64,000 nt of DNA from Ceratobasidium sp. AG-K (taxonomy: Eukaryota; Basidiomycota; Agaricomycetes; Cantharellales; Ceratobasidiaceae), in the NCBI GenBank assembly GCA_037039685.1, contig JAWNGF010000006.1, forward strand, positions 806,001 through 870,000, given 5' to 3'. The notes below the pieces were generated by a model. It was not told the DNA's origin. It worked only from the letters and a program-made list of their open reading frames with translations, and did not search any database. Shown here one piece after another: positions 60,449 to 64,000 of the stretch (position 1 is its first letter; the number at the start of each line of letters is the position of its first letter). The position numbers were made by a program, and so were the translations under genes.

Positions 60449-61610
60449 TCATCGAGAGTTGCCACTAAAACAGTGCGTCAAATCAGAAAGGAGTACAAGC
60501 AAGACGATGGTTGGGGCCCACCTTGTACAGACTTCCGGTCCTGCGATAGTTTGCAACGAACAGGCGACCAAAGTTAAATCAGTAGACACCGACGCTTGGT
60601 CAACTGACAGAGCCAGGTCCGGGATGATGACGGAGGAATCGAACCCCCACAGTTCGCTGGAGCGAGGCGGCAACCCTGGAGAGGCTTTGGAACGGTGTCG
60701 GAAGCGTGTGGGGAGCCTGAGCTCACGAGCATAGGTAGGGGCGTTCCATGGAACAGACCCGTAGATACCAGTCAGAGGTCCTCCTAGTATGTAACCCAAG
60801 ACCCGAAAGAAACCATGGTTGAGAATCTGCCAAGGTCGTAGCCCTGCACTCGCGAAGGAGGCCGGTCCGACAACCTAGCAATACGAAAATTTGTAAACCT
60901 GAGCACAAGAGCATGTTAGCAGATTACACGGCGAGGCTCGAATGACTTACCCAGTAGCTGGATGGACACAACTCACGAGGATCATCGTCTATGAAAATAA
61001 ACATTCGCAAGGCAACGAATAGGAGCTGTACCCCAGCTGAGAGGTGGCGACGAGGATGCTCCGGATCCTGAAAGAACGCGCAGAACGCGGGAATAAGTCC
61101 TCGGGCCACGCGCTCGACCTTGAAGGACGCGCCTCGAGACGAACCAGTCACAACAAACAAAGCCCGCAGGATAGCTCACGTGCACCCCGGCTGGAGGATT
61201 GCGGCAAAGGTACTATCGGAGGAATGCGCTCGCAGGATATGCCCGTAGTTCCTGGGGTTGTCTCGTGTGCTAGGTGGTCGGTGGGTGAATACTCTGCCAG
61301 TACTAATGGGGTAGCCAAGCAATCATTATTAGCTAAATGACCAATCCCAAGATGAGAGAAACTTACCCATTGCCCCAAAGCTGGATTTGTCCCAGTCGGT
61401 GGGATCTAGGGCAGATGCGAGGCGTTGAGAGTCACCATACATCGGCTGGAGAACACGCACCCAAAAGCCCACTGAAGCCAAATTACTCGACAGAAAACAG
61501 CGAAGGTTCTGTTTGGCACTAATCGATACGCGTCAAGCTCGAGACAGCTCGGGTGCGATGGTCCGAATGCACTTCACGCCCCCTAAAGGCGCTCTACCAG
61601 ACAGGCAAGT
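60449..61610 (-). CDS. Unrecognised protein with membrane-like segments
   Basis: Several minus-strand exons with coding character join by plausible introns: RLASALDPTDWDKSSFGAM (about 61,380-61,440), then VLAEYSPTDHLAHETTPGT, then ASFKVERVARGLIPAFCAFF, with GVQLLFVALRMFIFIDDDP and PSSYW. An intron GTAAGT...CTAG follows, then VVGPASFASAGLRPWQILNH, LGYILGGPLTGIYGSVPWN and a serine-rich tail to the stop at about 60,449. Upstream pieces (NAGLAELACLVERL, CIRTIAPELSRA) may belong to it but are broken by stops. No family is recognised. The middle contains one or two hydrophobic segments. Confidence 0.4.
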
Positions 61611-62337
61611 TCCGCGAGCCCCGCGTTGACTATGTGAGAAAGTTCATAAACGAATGCGACGGGGGACAGGCAAACACATAAAATTGCCTTTTACTCACGA
61701 GGCGGTCCGAGCTTTCATAGTTGCGTATAAAATTTGTTGGGTTATTTTGACTTTGAATCCGGGAAGATCGCGGTGATCGTCGAAATGATCCAATTCATCA
61801 GTGGCTGTGCAGTCATGTGATGAGATGCTTGTTCATGTTTACAGTACGGTAGATGCTCGAGTTTGCTACACACATGTGACAGTACCAGAGCGAATGATTC
61901 GTAACACTCGGGAGCATTACGGCACAAAAAAAAATGCCGTTTGTACTAGCTAGTACAAAGCTGAACTATGCGCTGCGTTGCGCTAGTCTCACCAAATAGG
62001 CCACTCACTAATCTTGTCTCAAGCGTCACTCCGACGGATGTGTGCATGCGAAATTTACTCTACTCTCACTACTGAATTCACTCCCCATGCGTGACACTCA
62101 ATGTACCCCATCTTGTAGGCCCTGCAACACGGAAAACTGGGAGAAACAAGAAAATACCGGTATCGCCCTAGATGCAATCTAGCAGATCGCTGTCCAACTA
62201 CAAAACATTCTAACCGCCGCAACATCAAGAAAAAACTGAGAATGGAGAGAAGAACTTTGGAAAAGAAAAAGTAATAGTAATATCTCATCCTGGGCAGAGG
62301 ATGAAAACGGAATATTGATGAACAGCTAGATGGCGCG
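61611..62337. other. Intergenic region
   Basis: AT-rich region between the unknown gene and the WD40 fragment, presumably including the WD40 gene 3' end. Frames in it (61742-61927; 62055-62441) are not supported by motifs. Confidence 0.45.
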
Positions 62338-62895
62338 TTACGAGGATGGGCGATAGCAATTATGCCATTGGTCTCCCATATATAGCGTGGAGTTGTCAAT
62401 GAAGCTAGAACATTTGGAGGTGATAATGGAAGGGTTAGCAAGAGTTGGGAACCTGAAATGCTCCCGTAAGTCGGATGGCACCCAGAGCAATCGCTGCGAC
62501 TTGGGGCCGGTCAACCATCCGTCCTCGCCAATGAATGGGCTGTGATTGTACATGGCATCTGGTTTGGTAGCAGCTGCAAGGTCCCAGAATCGAACCATGC
62601 AGTCAACCGAGCTAGATAAAATACGTGAACCATCGGGAGAGAACGCGACGGGCATCTCCCAGCTAGTGTGGCCGTTAAACGGACCAGCCACTATCGTGCC
62701 ACTCCGCAGATCCCACACGTACAACATTCCGGCTTCAAAGCCAGCAACAATGCGTGATCCGTCGGGTGAGAAGGCAATGGACGAGACCCGGCAGAAATGA
62801 CGCGTGAGCGTGTTATGCAACCTGCCGTCGTTCGCGTCCAACACACAGATATAGAACGACCCGGCCGCGATTAGCGCCCCGTCTGATGAAAATGC
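62338..62895 (-). pseudogene. WD40-repeat protein, C-terminal part, truncated by a Copia insertion
   Basis: Two WD40 blades are clear: VSSIAFSPDGSRIVAGFEAG...LYVWD and MPVAFSPDGSRILSSSVDCM...VRFWD. A typical tail of fungal NACHT/TPR-WD40 proteins follows (GEDGWLTGPKSQRLLWVPSD) before the stop at 62338. An upstream third blade (TAFSSDGALIAAGSFYICVL) runs into the Copia LTR, where homology ends exactly. The N-terminal domains would lie beyond the Copia element, outside the window. Confidence 0.8.
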
Positions 62896-63154
62896 TGTTG
62901 AGGATCACTCGAGAACGTCTCGACACTCAAAGCTAGGTCTTAGCGAATGGGAGCAGTGGAAGTGCGAATTGTATATGACTGAATCGATATATATACAACG
63001 TTTATACAGCCTCTATTTATACGCGCTAAAGATACTATGTATATACGACAGAAATACGTGTTGACACGAATGTACAACACACAAACGAGATACGGGCTCA
63101 GATACACGAGAATGACACGCATGTAAGTACGTGTATGATTACTAAGTCACAACA
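62896..63154 (-). repeat. Copia 3' LTR (259 bp)
   Basis: On the minus strand it begins TGTTGTGACTTAG and ends CCTCAACA, giving a 5-base terminal inverted repeat TGTTG/CAACA. A purine tract (GAGGGGGAG) abuts its start, as expected for a 3' LTR. Only one LTR is in the window, so the ends rest on these signals. Confidence 0.8.
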
Positions 63155-63161
63155 CTCCCCC

Positions 63162-64000
63162 TCAATGAGCCATGCGTGCAAAAGCCGAAGTTAAAGCAAA
63201 CATATAAAGAGAATGCGGGAAATGTTCGCCTAAAGCCGTGTGGGCGTCTTCTGCACGAATTCCGAGATACGAATTAGCGAGGTACCAATGTTGAGCGTAC
63301 GCGAGCGGCTTTGTAAGCGCATCGGCGAGATTGTCGCGAGTCGGGACATAAGATAGTTTGAAGTCCTCGCGCTCGTGGTAGTCTCGAACGAAATTGTATC
63401 GAATGTCGATGTGTTTGGCTCGGGTACGATTGTTGGGAGTGCGAACATAGTCTATGGTCGCCTGATTATCGATGAGGATGGTGGATGGTTTCGAGATATC
63501 GATTTTGAGACCGAAAAGAAAATATCTAAGCCATAGAAGTTCCTGGACGGACTTGGCGAGCGACTGGAATTCGGATTCCATCGTAGAAAGCGAAGTAGTG
63601 GCTTGTTTGGTAGACCACCACATAACCGGGCCGCCTCCGAGCATAGCAATTCCGCCTGAGATCGATTTTCGACCGTGTTGCATTCCGTGGTCAGCATCTG
63701 TGTATATGACTTCGTAAAATGGACCAGTGCCGTCGTATCGGATTCCGATGTGGGATGTGCCAGATATGTATCGAAAGCATCTCTTCATAACATTGACATG
63801 AGATTCGTCGTAGCATGATGTAAAACGAGCTAAAAGGCAGACAACAAACATGATATCGGGCCGGCAGCAACGAGCAAGCCAAAGTAGGCGTCCGATATTG
63901 GTTGCGTAAGGATAGTTCCACCAGATATCGGTTGCAGGCTCGAGAATTGGGTTGGTATGTGACATGGGGGAATGAGCGAATTTTGCGCTGGTAAGGTCGG
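63162..64000 (-). CDS. Copia Pol, reverse transcriptase end and RNase H (partial)
   Basis: The open frame continues to the right edge. Readable blocks are ATNIGRLLWLARCCRPDIMF, KRCFRYISGTSHIGIRY, YTDADHGMQHGRKSISGGIA, WWSTKQATTSLSTMESEFQS, ILIDNQATIDYVRTPNNRTR, KHIDIRYNFVRDY and TRDNLADALTKPL. These are the standard RNase H motifs of Ty1/copia Pol (D...E...D with KHIDI). It ends at 63162, next to the polypurine tract. No internal stop is seen in this part. Confidence 0.92.
   Translation of the reverse strand, partial: DLTSAKFAHSPMSHTNPILEPATDIWWNYPYATNIGRLLWLARCCRPDIMFVVCLLARFTSCYDESHVNVMKRCFRYISGTSHIGIRYDGTGPFYEVIYTDADHGMQHGRKSISGGIAMLGGGPVMWWSTKQATTSLSTMESEFQSLAKSVQELLWLRYFLFGLKIDISKPSTILIDNQATIDYVRTPNNRTRAKHIDIRYNFVRDYHEREDFKLSYVPTRDNLADALTKPLAYAQHWYLANSYLGIRAEDAHTALGEHFPHSLYMFALTSAFARMAH

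Larger units (their letters stand above)
62896..64000 (-). mobile_element. Copia-type LTR retrotransposon, 3' part, running off the right edge
   Basis: The 3' LTR (62896-63154) and the RNase H end of Pol are present. The coding strand is minus. The left flank is AATGC (62891-62895), the candidate 5-bp target duplication whose partner would be outside the window. The element inserted within a WD40 gene. Confidence 0.88.

Noticed and set aside
60638..60680. tRNA-like T-arm on the minus strand (GGGGGTTCGATTCCTCC)
   Set aside because: No matching acceptor stem or anticodon arm lies at the right distance, and it falls inside a coding frame.
62055..62441. 128-codon minus frame overlapping the WD40 gene end
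   Set aside because: Different frame from the WD40 blades and without motif. It is in the 3' region.

Overview
This window looks like nuclear DNA of a filamentous basidiomycete. Genes are cut by many short introns (about 45-70 bases). The gene families are typical of Agaricomycetes: a STE3 pheromone receptor, Plavaka and Harbinger transposases, a DUF6532-like protein, WD40 and TKL-kinase proteins, a chromodomain Gypsy element and a Copia element. The mix is most like Rhizoctonia/Ceratobasidium, but that placement is inference. No bacterial-type operon, CRISPR array, rRNA or convincing tRNA gene was seen. Gene models were built by hand from frames, GT/GC-AG boundaries and family motifs, so spans are firmer than exact exon ends.

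Positions 1-16,500 are cellular genes, almost all on the minus strand and several damaged. They are a kinase pseudogene with a Crinkler-like header, cut by the left edge; a secreted GH105-like glycosidase with one frameshift; two tandem M3 metallopeptidases, the downstream one frameshifted near its C-terminus; and a cytochrome P450 pair in which one copy is intact and the other is a relic next to a TCCGGA-rich insertion. Positions 16,500-28,700 hold a long gap, a single-exon class 3 lipase, a DnaJ-X co-chaperone, a proline-rich protein of unknown function and a STE3-type receptor.

From 29,300 to the right end mobile DNA dominates. A TKL kinase gene lies directly behind a Plavaka transposase gene (30,728-34,387, minus). 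Divergent to that is a multi-exon DUF6532-like gene (36,858-40,232, plus), with a nearly perfect 96-bp palindromic MITE between them. Positions 42,857-58,289 form one large DNA transposon with 337-bp terminal inverted repeats that are almost identical and a 3-bp target duplication (ACT). It carries an intact Harbinger-type DDE transposase and a convergent unfamiliar accessory gene. A third open frame in it is split by a complete nested Gypsy retrotransposon (49,892-56,839; 5-bp duplication TCCGG). This nested, cargo-bearing Harbinger element is the most interesting object in the window.

The right end holds a faint intron-rich minus-strand gene at the transposon flank, an unrecognised minus-strand protein, and the C-terminal part of a WD40 protein. 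The WD40 gene has been truncated by a Copia retrotransposon whose 259-bp 3' LTR and RNase H region run off the edge.
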